The position numbers and the translations under genes were made by a program. A stretch of DNA of 64,000 bases from Caenibius sp. WL (lineage in GTDB: Bacteria > Pseudomonadota > Alphaproteobacteria > Sphingomonadales > Sphingomonadaceae): positions 2,616,501 through 2,680,500 of the forward strand of contig NZ_CP081844.1 of assembly GCF_019803445.1 (NCBI RefSeq). Direction: 5' to 3'. Numbering within the stretch: the first letter of the stretch is position 1; each line of letters opens with the position of its first letter. The notes under the pieces were generated by a model, which worked only from the letters and a program-made list of their open reading frames with translations, was not told the DNA's origin and made no database searches. This document shows, one piece after another, positions 45,898-54,589 of the stretch.

Positions 45898-48033
45898 TTA
45901 TTTCTTCTTCCGGTTCGCTTCCTGCTCTTTCAGAATACGCGCGCGCTGCGCGACATAGGCTCGCAAATCCTCTGCATCCTTGTCGGTCAGGTACTTGGCA
46001 AAGCTGATCATGCCACGATCCTTTAACACACCGCCGATCACTACCGAATTCCAGACTTTGGCATCGGTCAGCGAACCCGCCCGGCGCAGATCGGGAACCA
46101 CCCCGCTCGAAATCGCACCGGGGCCATGACAGACCCAGCAATCCCGCTCGAACAGAATTTGCCCATGGGCGACTTGCGCGGTCGTGAACGTTTCCGAAGG
46201 CGGGTTGGCTGGCGCGGCCTTGCCTCTCACGATCTTGGGCACTTCCGCCTTCGCCCCCAGCCTGAAGACGTAAATCCGCCCATTCGGCTGCGGCCCCGGA
46301 CTGTCATTGAAAGCCGAGGTCAGCGCATAAGCCCCGCCATAGCCACCGACGACCGCGACATACTGTTCTCCATCGACGGCAAAAGTCATCGGTGCGGCCA
46401 TGATCGGCATCCCGAGGTTCATCGTCCACAACACTTTCCCGCTGTCAGCGGCAAAAGCGCGGAAATCACCCTTGGTATCGCCCTGAAACACGAGATTGCC
46501 CGCTGTGGTCAGCACACCGCTGTTCCACGGTTCGGCATAGTCGAAGCCCCATGCCTCCCGCTGGTTGATCGGATCCCACGCAATCAGACGGCCGCCCAGC
46601 ATATCACGCGTGGCCTGCATCGCTTTCGGATCGTCGGGCGGAGAGGTCCCTTCCATCTTCAGGCCAAGATTCCAGCGCCCTTCGCGCACTTCGAATGTCG
46701 TCGGATCTTCATAGCCGAACACCGCGCGATTGGCCGGAATATAGGCGAAGCCCGTTTGCGGGCTGAACGCCATCGGTTGCCAGTTATGCGCCCCCAACGC
46801 GCCGGGGATGGCAGCATAGGGGCCATCGGTATAACGGGCCTTCGGGTCTTCGACCGGGCGGCCGGTCTTGAGATCGTAACTCGTGGCCCAGTTCACTTCG
46901 ACATAATTCTTCGCCGAAATCAGTTTGCCGTTCGCCCGGTCGACCACGAAGAAGAATCCGTTCTTCGGCGCCTGCATCAGCACCTTGCGCGGCTTGCCAT
47001 CGATCGTCAGCGTGGCGAGCGTGATCGTCTGGGTGTGGGTATAATCCCAGCTTTCCCCCGGTGTGCCCTGATAGTGCCAGATATACTCGCCCGTATCGGG
47101 ATTGAGCGCAACGATGGAAGACAGGAACAGATTGTCTCCTTTCCCCTGGCTACGCAGCTTGTGGTTCCACGGGCTACCGTTGCCCGCGCCGAGATAGAGC
47201 TGGTTGAGTTCCTCGTCATAGACAATCGAATCCCACACCGTGCCGCCACCGCCGGTCTTCCAGAATTCTCCGAACCAGGTCTTCGCAGCTTTGTCCGCCA
47301 GCACCTTGTCCGATGCGGCGTTGTCCGGTCCGTCAGCCGGGTTGCCGGGCACGGTGTAGAACCGCCAGACCTGTTTGCCCGTTTGCGTGTCGTAAGCCGT
47401 GACATATCCGCGTGCGCCCAGTTCCGCACCGCCGTTGCCGATCACCACTTTGCCCCGCACCACCCGCGGTGCGCCGGTGATGGTATATGTCTTCGACTGG
47501 TCGACCGTCACCACCGACCATACGGGCTTGCCGGTTTTGATATCGAGCGCGATCAACCGCCCGTCGAACGTCCCGAAATAGAGCTTGCCATCATGGAGCG
47601 CCGCACCGCGATTGCCGACATCGCAGCACCCTTTCGCCCCGTATTCGCCCGGCACTTCGGGATCGTACGTCCACAGCGTCTTGCCGCTTTTCGCATCATA
47701 GGCATAGACTTTGGACCATGCGGTGGTGGTGTAGATCACGCCGCCGTACTCCAGCGGCGTGCTTTCCTGTGCACGGTTGGTATCGAATTCGGAGGACCAG
47801 ACCAGCCCCAGCCCACCAACGGTCTTGTCGGAAATCTGGGTCAGCTTGCTGAAGCGCTGTTCATCGAATGTGCCGCCGTATGTCACCCAGTCATCGGGGT
47901 TCTTGCTATCATCGAGCAACTGGCTCCAGGCCTTGCCGCCATCGGCACCGCCGCTACTGCCCCCGCTACAGCCAAACACACAGGCAGCCATAGCCACGGC
48001 GACAACAGCCGCCACGCGTGCATTCTTTCTCAC
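45898..48033 (-). CDS. PQQ-dependent alcohol dehydrogenase with C-terminal heme c (quinohemoprotein)
   Basis: This is a periplasmic type-II alcohol dehydrogenase of 711 residues. A GTG start at 48033 with GGGAGAGGTT upstream gives a lipoprotein signal (lipobox VFGC). The eight-bladed propeller shows repeated W-motif segments, the vicinal Cys pair in GAKGCCDVG, and the PQQ pocket region TGGGGTVWD. The C-terminal cytochrome domain has CWVCHG. Lipid anchoring of a quinohemoprotein ADH is unusual, as most are soluble or quinone-linked membrane complexes. PQQ synthesis genes are not in the window. Next to ALDH, it should oxidise an alcohol. Confidence 0.9.
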   Translation of the reverse strand: MRKNARVAAVVAVAMAACVFGCSGGSSGGADGGKAWSQLLDDSKNPDDWVTYGGTFDEQRFSKLTQISDKTVGGLGLVWSSEFDTNRAQESTPLEYGGVIYTTTAWSKVYAYDAKSGKTLWTYDPEVPGEYGAKGCCDVGNRGAALHDGKLYFGTFDGRLIALDIKTGKPVWSVVTVDQSKTYTITGAPRVVRGKVVIGNGGAELGARGYVTAYDTQTGKQVWRFYTVPGNPADGPDNAASDKVLADKAAKTWFGEFWKTGGGGTVWDSIVYDEELNQLYLGAGNGSPWNHKLRSQGKGDNLFLSSIVALNPDTGEYIWHYQGTPGESWDYTHTQTITLATLTIDGKPRKVLMQAPKNGFFFVVDRANGKLISAKNYVEVNWATSYDLKTGRPVEDPKARYTDGPYAAIPGALGAHNWQPMAFSPQTGFAYIPANRAVFGYEDPTTFEVREGRWNLGLKMEGTSPPDDPKAMQATRDMLGGRLIAWDPINQREAWGFDYAEPWNSGVLTTAGNLVFQGDTKGDFRAFAADSGKVLWTMNLGMPIMAAPMTFAVDGEQYVAVVGGYGGAYALTSAFNDSPGPQPNGRIYVFRLGAKAEVPKIVRGKAAPANPPSETFTTAQVAHGQILFERDCWVCHGPGAISSGVVPDLRRAGSLTDAKVWNSVVIGGVLKDRGMISFAKYLTDKDAEDLRAYVAQRARILKEQEANRKKK

Positions 48034-48072
48034 AACCTCTCCCTTTTTATATCCTCGTTGTGATGGCCCCAA

Positions 48073-48099
48073 CATGACATGGTCATGGCAGGGCCTGCC
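48073..48099. promoter_or_regulatory. Two adjacent dyads upstream of the PQQ-ADH gene
   Basis: CATGAC (48073-48078) and GTCATG (48082-48087) form one inverted repeat with a 3-nt centre. GGCAGG (48087-48092) and CCTGCC (48094-48099) form another with a 1-nt centre. They lie 40-66 bp before the ADH start codon, where an activator or repressor could bind. Confidence 0.4.
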
Positions 48100-48289
48100 G
48101 CCTTTTGGCGCAAATTCCCGGCACCGCCTATGCCCTATGCACACGCAGGAAAAAGAATCCTTCCGACGGGTTTCGGTCCCATGCCTGCGATTTGATCGTT
48201 CCGGGCAGGATGGTTACGTTCCGCGCCGACGGAATTCGGCAATGAGATCGGTATGGGAAATCGCCAGTCCAACTCAAGCTGCGGTATTA

Positions 48290-49804
48290 TCAGGAAATAC
48301 GGTAGAGCATCACTTCGGGGTGATGATAGCGTAGCTTATACCAGACAGCTTCGGGTAGCCTCTTTGAAAGGCCGGTCCATTCGAGAAAATAGGCAAGATA
48401 AGTTGGTTCAGGGGCGTACCGGGCTAGCACGGTCCAATTGTCCTGTGGCTGATAGAGGGCAACGGTATCAGCATCCATTTTGAAATTCGCACTGTCGGCA
48501 TAGGCCGGATTATAGAAATAAAGGCCCACATGCCAGGGAGGATCGGAAAGAACGTGCTTTTCCGCCCCAGCCCACTGCAACAGAATATCGGCGCGAAAGC
48601 GTGTCATCGGATCAGTGGTGATCACTTCGCCCGGATGAGAGGCCGCAACGGCGACCAGTTGTTCCACACCGAACATATTCTGTTTGTTTTCGACATAGAT
48701 TCCCGTGAAATTGCCACCGATCAGGAGCAAGGCGATCATGCCTGCCATCCACTTCCGGCTACCCGCCTTATCGCGCACGAACTGCGCCAAGGCGATCCCG
48801 GTCAATGTACAGGCGACAGTGGCCGTTAGCATGAAATAGCGCGGGTTCAACGGAAGCAGCTTCTGCGCTGCAGCTGCGCACACAAACCAGCACAGGCCGA
48901 ACAAGGCGAGAATGCGGGAAAAGTGACGAACCCGGGAATCGATGCCGGAACCGAAGCACAGCCAGATAGCCGCGGGGATCGCGACGAAGAACAGCGCCAT
49001 GAATTCCTGATTGAACAGCAACACGAGCAGCGGATCTATCAAGGGCGAGACTATGGCATTGCCAGCAAGATCGACCGAGCGATCGATGGATGAATCATGA
49101 TGCAGGGAAATGTTGATCCGATAGAGAGGATCACCGGTCATCGTCCAGAGATAGAGGATCTCGCATCCCCAAACGGCGAGAAATCCCCCCACAATCCATA
49201 GATATTGTCTGCGGCTGAAACGATGACCGAGCAGAAATAGCACGCCATAGAACGGGACGATAAAAATCGCTGTTTCGCGAGCAAGAAATGCAAGGCCAGC
49301 CATCGCCCCGGACGCGAAGAGAATACGTGGAGCCGGCCCTTTGTCGAGGCAGACCCAAAATAGCAGGACCGAAGCAAAGAGAAATGCCATCTCGACGATA
49401 TCGATGCTGGCGATGCTCGATTGAATGACGAGCAACGGGCAGGTGATCAGCAGCGCCAAAGCGCATGCAGCAGACCACGTTCCGGCAACGTTACGAACTG
49501 CATGCCATATCATCGCCAGACAGATCAGCATGTAGATCAGACTTGGCAAAACCATGGCGAATTCGTTTTCACCGAAGGTCAAAAACGACAGGGCTATCGG
49601 GATCGTAATTGGATAGCGGATTGTGCCGTGACCACCCACAAAAGGGAAATGCTCGATCCAGCCGGCCCCGCCACGCGCGTATGTAACGTCGTCTGATGCT
49701 ATGAATCCCACCCAGTTCAGGCAAACCAGGACAAGGAACAGACTGAGGCCCAGCCAGAGGCTGTTACGATTGGCCATGAGCCGGGATATACTTGTTTTGG
49801 TCAT
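48290..49804 (-). CDS. GT39/ArnT-like membrane glycosyltransferase
   Basis: This 504-residue protein has about 11 hydrophobic helices and the GT-C layout: an acidic pair in the first loop (FIASDDVTYARGG), AFLARETAIF and a soluble C-terminal domain (EVITTDPMTRFRADILLQW). Such enzymes move sugars from a polyprenyl-phosphate donor to a periplasmic acceptor. The ATG at 49804 overlaps the gtrA stop (ATGA). It is the third gene of GtrB-GtrA-GtrC-style synteny, so it probably decorates lipopolysaccharide or another surface glycan. The sugar and acceptor are unknown. Confidence 0.85.
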   Translation of the reverse strand: MTKTSISRLMANRNSLWLGLSLFLVLVCLNWVGFIASDDVTYARGGAGWIEHFPFVGGHGTIRYPITIPIALSFLTFGENEFAMVLPSLIYMLICLAMIWHAVRNVAGTWSAACALALLITCPLLVIQSSIASIDIVEMAFLFASVLLFWVCLDKGPAPRILFASGAMAGLAFLARETAIFIVPFYGVLFLLGHRFSRRQYLWIVGGFLAVWGCEILYLWTMTGDPLYRINISLHHDSSIDRSVDLAGNAIVSPLIDPLLVLLFNQEFMALFFVAIPAAIWLCFGSGIDSRVRHFSRILALFGLCWFVCAAAAQKLLPLNPRYFMLTATVACTLTGIALAQFVRDKAGSRKWMAGMIALLLIGGNFTGIYVENKQNMFGVEQLVAVAASHPGEVITTDPMTRFRADILLQWAGAEKHVLSDPPWHVGLYFYNPAYADSANFKMDADTVALYQPQDNWTVLARYAPEPTYLAYFLEWTGLSKRLPEAVWYKLRYHHPEVMLYRIS

Positions 49805-50193
49805 ACGGAGCGGTAGATCCAGAAGCGCCCCGCCACAAAAGAGGCGGTGATCACGGCAATATCGACACACAGTTTGGCAAGGTAAGCATTGGCGTTCGCC
49901 CAATCGATCAGCAACCACAAAAGAGCGCTGGATCCGACGATATTGGCAAGGAATACAAGTGCATAGGAAAGCACCTGGCGCGCCAGATTATCCTTCTGTT
50001 CCCATGAAAAGGTGAACTGGCGATGGAGCACGAACCCCACGGCCGCTCCTGCAATCTTGCCGATAATATTTGCCGTCAAATACATGTGTTCTGTCAGCCA
50101 GACAGCCACGGCAAAAGCGAGGAAATCGGTGAGATAGACAACGCCGCCAACAAGGCCATAGCGTGTCAGTTGATGAAATACACCCTGCTTCAC
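49801..50193 (-). CDS. gtrA: GtrA-family flippase-like membrane protein
   Basis: This 130-residue protein has four membrane helices (YGLVGGVVYLTDFLAFAVAVWL, IGKIAGAAVGFVLHRQFTF, LSYALVFLANIVGSSALLWLL, CVDIAVITASFVAGRFWI) and the family signature GFVLHRQFTF. GtrA proteins are thought to flip a polyprenyl-phosphate sugar made by GtrB. It overlaps both neighbours by 4 bp. Confidence 0.9.
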   Translation of the reverse strand: MKQGVFHQLTRYGLVGGVVYLTDFLAFAVAVWLTEHMYLTANIIGKIAGAAVGFVLHRQFTFSWEQKDNLARQVLSYALVFLANIVGSSALLWLLIDWANANAYLAKLCVDIAVITASFVAGRFWIYRSV

Positions 50194-51239
50194 GCCATAT
50201 CTCGTTCAGCATCCCCACCGCTCACACTGGCGAAATTGTACATACTCACCCAGTCGCTCAAGGTCATGGAGGGTTGAATAGTGATTTTCGGCTCGTTCGC
50301 CATATCGAAGCCAAGGAATGAGAGTAGCAATTGGAAACCGAGAATGATGGGCAGGACGGCAAGCATCACCGTTCCGGTTGTGGCCACATGCCCCGTTTCA
50401 TCGGAATGCACCCAGGCAACGCCCCCGAAAATACCGCCGAACAGCAATAAGAGAATGCCGATAAGGAGCTGAGCCGAGGCCAGACTGAAGTCCCGCATAA
50501 AATAAGTATAAAGAATACGCCTAGCACACTCCTTCATATTCTTGCGTAAAAACTGCCCTATAATACTACTTATTTTCAAATTGCTTTGTTCGGTTGCATA
50601 AAGAGCTTCCATTGGAACATCGTAAATCACGGCCCGGATATTTCCCAGGTTGATCAGCATATCCGATTCAAAGAAATAACGTTCCGAGATATTGGAAAAT
50701 TCCAAGCGTTTGAGCGCTTCCTGATGAATCGCAGTAAAGCCATTCGTCGGATCGAAAATGCTCCAATACCCGCTTGATACCTTGGTAAGGAAGGAAAGCG
50801 CCACGTTTCCAAACAGACGCATACGCGGCATTTTTCGTATGTTCCATATAGAATAAAAACGATTGCCCTTGGCATAGTCTGCCCGCCCATCAATCACCGG
50901 GCGGGCGATAATGGGAATCAATGCCGGGTCCATTTGGCCGTCACCGTCTACTTTCACAACGATATCAGCACCGGCTTCCATCGCGGCGCGATAACCGGAC
51001 ATCACCGCCCCACCAACACCGCGGTTGTGCTCATGGAACAACACGTGGACGCGCGGATCGGTAATGTTTTCGCGGATAAACTGGCCCGATCCCTCAGGAC
51101 AGGCATCGTCGACAGCAAAAATCATTGACACTTCCGGCCCAATACCAGCGACGACATCGGCGATATGCGCCGTCACCCTGTAACAGGGAATAACGACCGC
51201 CAAAGTTTTATGCATCGCTATACGGCTGGATGAGATCAT
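50190..51239 (-). CDS. gtrB: GtrB-like family 2 glycosyltransferase (polyprenyl-phosphate sugar synthase)
   Basis: This 349-residue enzyme has a GT2 domain (VVIPCYRV, VDDACPEGSG, KVDGDGQMDP, ARP) and two C-terminal membrane helices (LLIGILLLLFGGIFGGVAW and VMLAVLPIILGFQLLLSFLGF), like GtrB and DPM1-type synthases. It would load a sugar onto undecaprenyl phosphate. ATG 51239 gives the longest form; ATG 51215 is an alternative that starts MHKTLAVVIP. GC content falls inside this gene (20 of 60 bases are G or C at 50521-50580 by hand count). Confidence 0.88.
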   Translation of the reverse strand: MISSSRIAMHKTLAVVIPCYRVTAHIADVVAGIGPEVSMIFAVDDACPEGSGQFIRENITDPRVHVLFHEHNRGVGGAVMSGYRAAMEAGADIVVKVDGDGQMDPALIPIIARPVIDGRADYAKGNRFYSIWNIRKMPRMRLFGNVALSFLTKVSSGYWSIFDPTNGFTAIHQEALKRLEFSNISERYFFESDMLINLGNIRAVIYDVPMEALYATEQSNLKISSIIGQFLRKNMKECARRILYTYFMRDFSLASAQLLIGILLLLFGGIFGGVAWVHSDETGHVATTGTVMLAVLPIILGFQLLLSFLGFDMANEPKITIQPSMTLSDWVSMYNFASVSGGDAERDMA

Positions 51240-51273
51240 AAATATTTGGCGCGCCCCCTTGCCGTAAGTAGAT

Positions 51274-51300
51274 GCAAGAGGTTCTAGAGAGCAAGAGGTT
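51274..51300. repeat. Direct repeat upstream of the gtr operon
   Basis: GCAAGAGGTT occurs at 51274-51283 and again at 51291-51300, a 17-bp period. The pair lies 35-61 bp before the gtrB start on its 5' side. It may be a binding site for a regulator in that promoter region. Confidence 0.45.
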
Positions 51301-51324
51301 AAAGCCGCATAAAACCTTTTACCA

Positions 51325-51345
51325 ATTTCTTCGCGCCCAAGAAAT
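51325..51345 (-). terminator. Weak AT-rich hairpin after KDPG aldolase gene
   Basis: ATTTCTT (51325-51331) and AAGAAAT (51339-51345) pair exactly with a 7-nt loop. It lies 25 bp past the aldolase stop. The stem is AT-rich, so termination strength is doubtful. Confidence 0.35.
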
Positions 51346-51369
51346 CGGCCTCCACCTCAATGTATAAGG

Positions 51370-52002
51370 TCAAACATCCATCCCCGGCGCTCTCAAAAGC
51401 GCGGCCGCCTTGCAGGCAGCCTGCTCGATCGCCGGTAAGTCGAGCGCTCCATGCGATACAAGCCAACTGCCACCCACACACAGAACTTCCGGCAATGCGA
51501 GCCAATCACCCGCCGTTTGGGCGTTGATGCCCCCCGTCGGACAAAATCGCGCGTGCGCAAATGGCGCGGCCAGAGCCTTTAGTGCCGGGATACCGCCTGA
51601 CGCCGCTGCGGGAAAAAACTTGAAGTGAGCCAGTCCCAAGTCCAGCCCATGCATGACATCGCCGGCAGTGGATACGCCCGGGAGGAACGGAATTTCCGCA
51701 GCAGCGGCGGTTTCCGCGAGAGTTTCCGTCAGGCCGGGTGAAACGATAAATTGCGCCCCTGCATCGCGTGCCCGGCGCAAATCCGTTGGATTAAGCACAG
51801 TCCCTGCCCCGACACATGCCCCGGCGACACTGCGCATTTCCCGGATGGCCTCTATCGCGGCCGGGGTCCGCAAAGTCACCTCAAGCGCCGTCAGCCCTCC
51901 CCGGACCAGCGCTTCAGCAATCGGGCGAGCATCCCGCACATCATCGATCACCAGAACCGGAATGACCGGAGCAAGCCGCATGATAGCATCGATAGTATGC
52001 AT
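51370..52002 (-). CDS. eda: 2-dehydro-3-deoxy-6-phosphogluconate aldolase
   Basis: This class-I aldolase splits KDPG into pyruvate and glyceraldehyde 3-phosphate. The 210-residue protein has the general acid-base Glu41 (EVTLRT), Arg45 and Schiff-base Lys128 (HFKFFPA), and CPTGGINAQT in the phosphate loop. It is the last gene of the leftward hexuronate operon and starts one base after the Gfo/Idh stop. As sphingomonads generally use the Entner-Doudoroff route, a second copy is expected elsewhere in the genome. Confidence 0.92.
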   Translation of the reverse strand: MHTIDAIMRLAPVIPVLVIDDVRDARPIAEALVRGGLTALEVTLRTPAAIEAIREMRSVAGACVGAGTVLNPTDLRRARDAGAQFIVSPGLTETLAETAAAAEIPFLPGVSTAGDVMHGLDLGLAHFKFFPAAASGGIPALKALAAPFAHARFCPTGGINAQTAGDWLALPEVLCVGGSWLVSHGALDLPAIEQAACKAAALLRAPGMDV

Positions 52003-52003
52003 G

Positions 52004-53203
52004 TCAGACCACTTCCCGCAGATTCACTACCGTCCCTCGTTCCGCGCTCAAATATCCCGCATAGACCGCGATCAGCACATCCCGCGCCAGCATCAGATCG
52101 CTTTTCGGCGGGCGGCCGGTTGCGATCGCACCGACAAAATCGCGCAATTCTTCGGGATAGCCAGTCACCGCATCTTCGTCAGGCGCGGGAAAGGACCAGC
52201 CTTCTTTCGTCTCGGTTTTCTCTACAATATATTCGTCTGCGAAGTACGCGCCATCAGGCGTGTAAGCCTGGCAAGCGGTGTTGGGATTGATATTGGCAGT
52301 GACCAGCGCACGCGACCCATGGGCAGTGATGTAATTGCGGATGCCGCCCATATGCGTGTCGGTGGAAGTGAGTTGCGCGACTGCCCCATCCTCGAAGGTG
52401 ATGGTGATGCTGGCCCAGTCTTCCACGTCGCTCCAGCCCGCCGCAATATGCCGCACTGGCTCTCGGCGAAAACTCTCTATAGCGGTGAGATTGGCGGTTT
52501 GCGCCAGAACAGAAAGCGGCCGGATCGGCACACCATCACGCCTACGACCTTCCTCGTACTTGAGATAGAGTGCGGCGCCGATCGGATGCACACATAACCG
52601 CAACAACGAACCGCCGCCCGCTGTGCGCCAATGCCGGGCATAAGGACTGTGCGAGCCGGAGTGCGATTCTTCCCCCTGTATGCGCATGATCGTGGACTTG
52701 CTGGCGGCCATCAACCGGTTGAGCTTGGCAACCGGCGGTGCATAGATCCAGTTTTCCGCATAACAGAAAGTGATACCGGATCGCACTACGGCTTCTTCCA
52801 CGGTATGGATTTCATTCAACACCTGCTGCAGCATCGTGGCCCGTGACGCGCCTTCCGCCGTCCAGTCATCTCCTGCTCCCGGCGGGCCGAAATACCCTCC
52901 CAGCGGCTTCTCGCAGATAATGTGTTTACGCTGCTCTGCCGCCTGCAGGATGAGCGGCACGTGCAGGTAATTTGGCACGCATAAATCCACTGCATCGATC
53001 AGCGGATCACGCAGCATGGCATCAGCCGTATCGTAACAGGTGGAAATGTCGAACTCGCAGGCCAGCTCAACAGCGCGAGACCGATTGCGCCCACAAATTC
53101 CCGCAATCTCGAAATCTTCGCCATAAACCTTGCGGTAACTGGCCAAATGGAAATGCGCGGAAAATCCCGTGCCCACCAAACCTATCCGCACACGCTTGCC
53201 CAT
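52004..53203 (-). CDS. Gfo/Idh/MocA-family oxidoreductase
   Basis: This 399-residue NAD(P)-dependent sugar oxidoreductase has the N-terminal Rossmann loop GLVGTGFSAHFH, the family motif CEKPLGG with its Lys, and the C-terminal catalytic domain. Members oxidise, reduce or epimerise sugars and their keto derivatives. It is in the hexuronate operon between an MFS and eda. Together with ThuA this recalls the thuA/thuB pair of rhizobial trehalose use, where keto-sugars are processed. The substrate is not known. Confidence 0.87.
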   Translation of the reverse strand: MGKRVRIGLVGTGFSAHFHLASYRKVYGEDFEIAGICGRNRSRAVELACEFDISTCYDTADAMLRDPLIDAVDLCVPNYLHVPLILQAAEQRKHIICEKPLGGYFGPPGAGDDWTAEGASRATMLQQVLNEIHTVEEAVVRSGITFCYAENWIYAPPVAKLNRLMAASKSTIMRIQGEESHSGSHSPYARHWRTAGGGSLLRLCVHPIGAALYLKYEEGRRRDGVPIRPLSVLAQTANLTAIESFRREPVRHIAAGWSDVEDWASITITFEDGAVAQLTSTDTHMGGIRNYITAHGSRALVTANINPNTACQAYTPDGAYFADEYIVEKTETKEGWSFPAPDEDAVTGYPEELRDFVGAIATGRPPKSDLMLARDVLIAVYAGYLSAERGTVVNLREVV

Positions 53204-53227
53204 CCGATTTCCCCACCTGTTCGCCTC

Positions 53228-54589
53228 TTAGTCGCGCAGAGACATCCCTCGCGTTTCCGGTGCGAAGCGCGAAGCGACAATGCCGATCAAAAACACCGCA
53301 CACATCACCATCGCTGAATACCGGAGCGGTGCTGGCGCATCGAACCCGGCAAACATCCTTGTGCTGAGCAATGCGGACGCAAAGCTGCCGCCTGCCGCCG
53401 CAAAACGCCCTAGATTATAGGCGAACGAAACCCCGGTGCCCCGTACCCGCGCACCGAACAATTCGGGCAGGTAAATCGAAAAACCAGCGAACACACTAAG
53501 CTGTGCCGCCCCCATCAAGGGCATCATCCAATAGGCATCAGTGGGAGTTTCCAACCGCCAGTATACGAACAGCGTCATCACGAATGCCGCTGAAAACCCG
53601 ATAGTGAAAGCAGGCCGACGGCCATAGCGATCGGCGATATAGGTGAAGATGAGCATCCCCATCGCCCCGCCTACCATTTGCAGAAGATAGGCCCAGTTCT
53701 TCGCTTGGGCAACTTGCGCCGCAATGTTGCCGCCGTTGTTCTGTGCCGCAAAATAAGTGGTGAACACCGCGTCCTGCAAATCGACCGCATATTCGCCCAC
53801 CGCCCACAGCCCAACCACCCCGGCAACAGCTAGCAATGTGCCGATCAACAGATTACGCCGCTCTTCCCGGTCGGCCAGCAACTGTCCGTAGGAGCCCAGC
53901 CAACCCTTCGGCAGCGCCCCGGCTTGTTTCAGTTTCAACCAAGGTTCCGCTTCCCTCAGAAACATGCCCGAGGCCACGGCCAGCAAGGCCGGAATGGCGC
54001 CGATGGCAAACAGCCAGCGCCAACTGCCATCTGCAGGGATGGTCTGCTGGCTGGCAAGCGTATCGACACCCATCTTGGCGAATGCCGCACCGATGTTGCC
54101 CACAGTGGACAGCACCTGCAGCAAAGCCAGCATCGCCAGCCGGGCAGCGCCTGAGACCGTTTCCGCAATCAGGGCAACCGCAAGACCAAACACCCCGCCA
54201 ACACCGACGCCTGTTGCCAGACGCAGCAAGGCAAACTCCCAATGGGTCTGGCAGATCGCCGTCAGACCGGTGCAGATCGAATAAATGAGAATTGCAATCG
54301 TCAGCAGTCGAGCGCGGCCGAACCGGTCGCCGAGCGCACCGAAAGTCAGGCCGCCGATACCCCAGCCGATCAGAAACAGGGCCGTTGCCTGCTTTGCGAA
54401 AGCCTGCACGTCCAGCATTGATGCGTGCGGCCCCATTAGGTCTTGCAACGCCGTGATACGAGCTAACGAGAAAATCCGCTGATCGAGATTGTCGAACAAC
54501 CATCCCCCGGCCGCAACCGCGAAAACAAACCACTGATACCCGGTGATTCCCTTCCACCAACGGGCTTTGGCCCCCGCAGAGACAGTCAT
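53228..54589 (-). CDS. MFS sugar-acid transporter, candidate hexuronate importer
   Basis: This 453-residue inner-membrane protein has 12 hydrophobic segments, the loop GALGDRFGRARLL and an ITYLPELFGARVRGTG-like segment (SIYLPELFGARVRGTG) found in sugar/acid:H+ carriers. It overlaps thuA by ATGA and lies inside the uronate operon. Import of glucuronate or a small uronide is the simplest reading, from context only. Confidence 0.82.
   Translation of the reverse strand: MTVSAGAKARWWKGITGYQWFVFAVAAGGWLFDNLDQRIFSLARITALQDLMGPHASMLDVQAFAKQATALFLIGWGIGGLTFGALGDRFGRARLLTIAILIYSICTGLTAICQTHWEFALLRLATGVGVGGVFGLAVALIAETVSGAARLAMLALLQVLSTVGNIGAAFAKMGVDTLASQQTIPADGSWRWLFAIGAIPALLAVASGMFLREAEPWLKLKQAGALPKGWLGSYGQLLADREERRNLLIGTLLAVAGVVGLWAVGEYAVDLQDAVFTTYFAAQNNGGNIAAQVAQAKNWAYLLQMVGGAMGMLIFTYIADRYGRRPAFTIGFSAAFVMTLFVYWRLETPTDAYWMMPLMGAAQLSVFAGFSIYLPELFGARVRGTGVSFAYNLGRFAAAGGSFASALLSTRMFAGFDAPAPLRYSAMVMCAVFLIGIVASRFAPETRGMSLRD

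Noticed and set aside
46126-48063. Long plus-strand open frame of about 645 codons antisense to the PQQ-ADH gene
   Set aside because: The minus strand has a clear signal peptide, PQQ motifs and CxxCH. The antisense frame has no recognisable domain.
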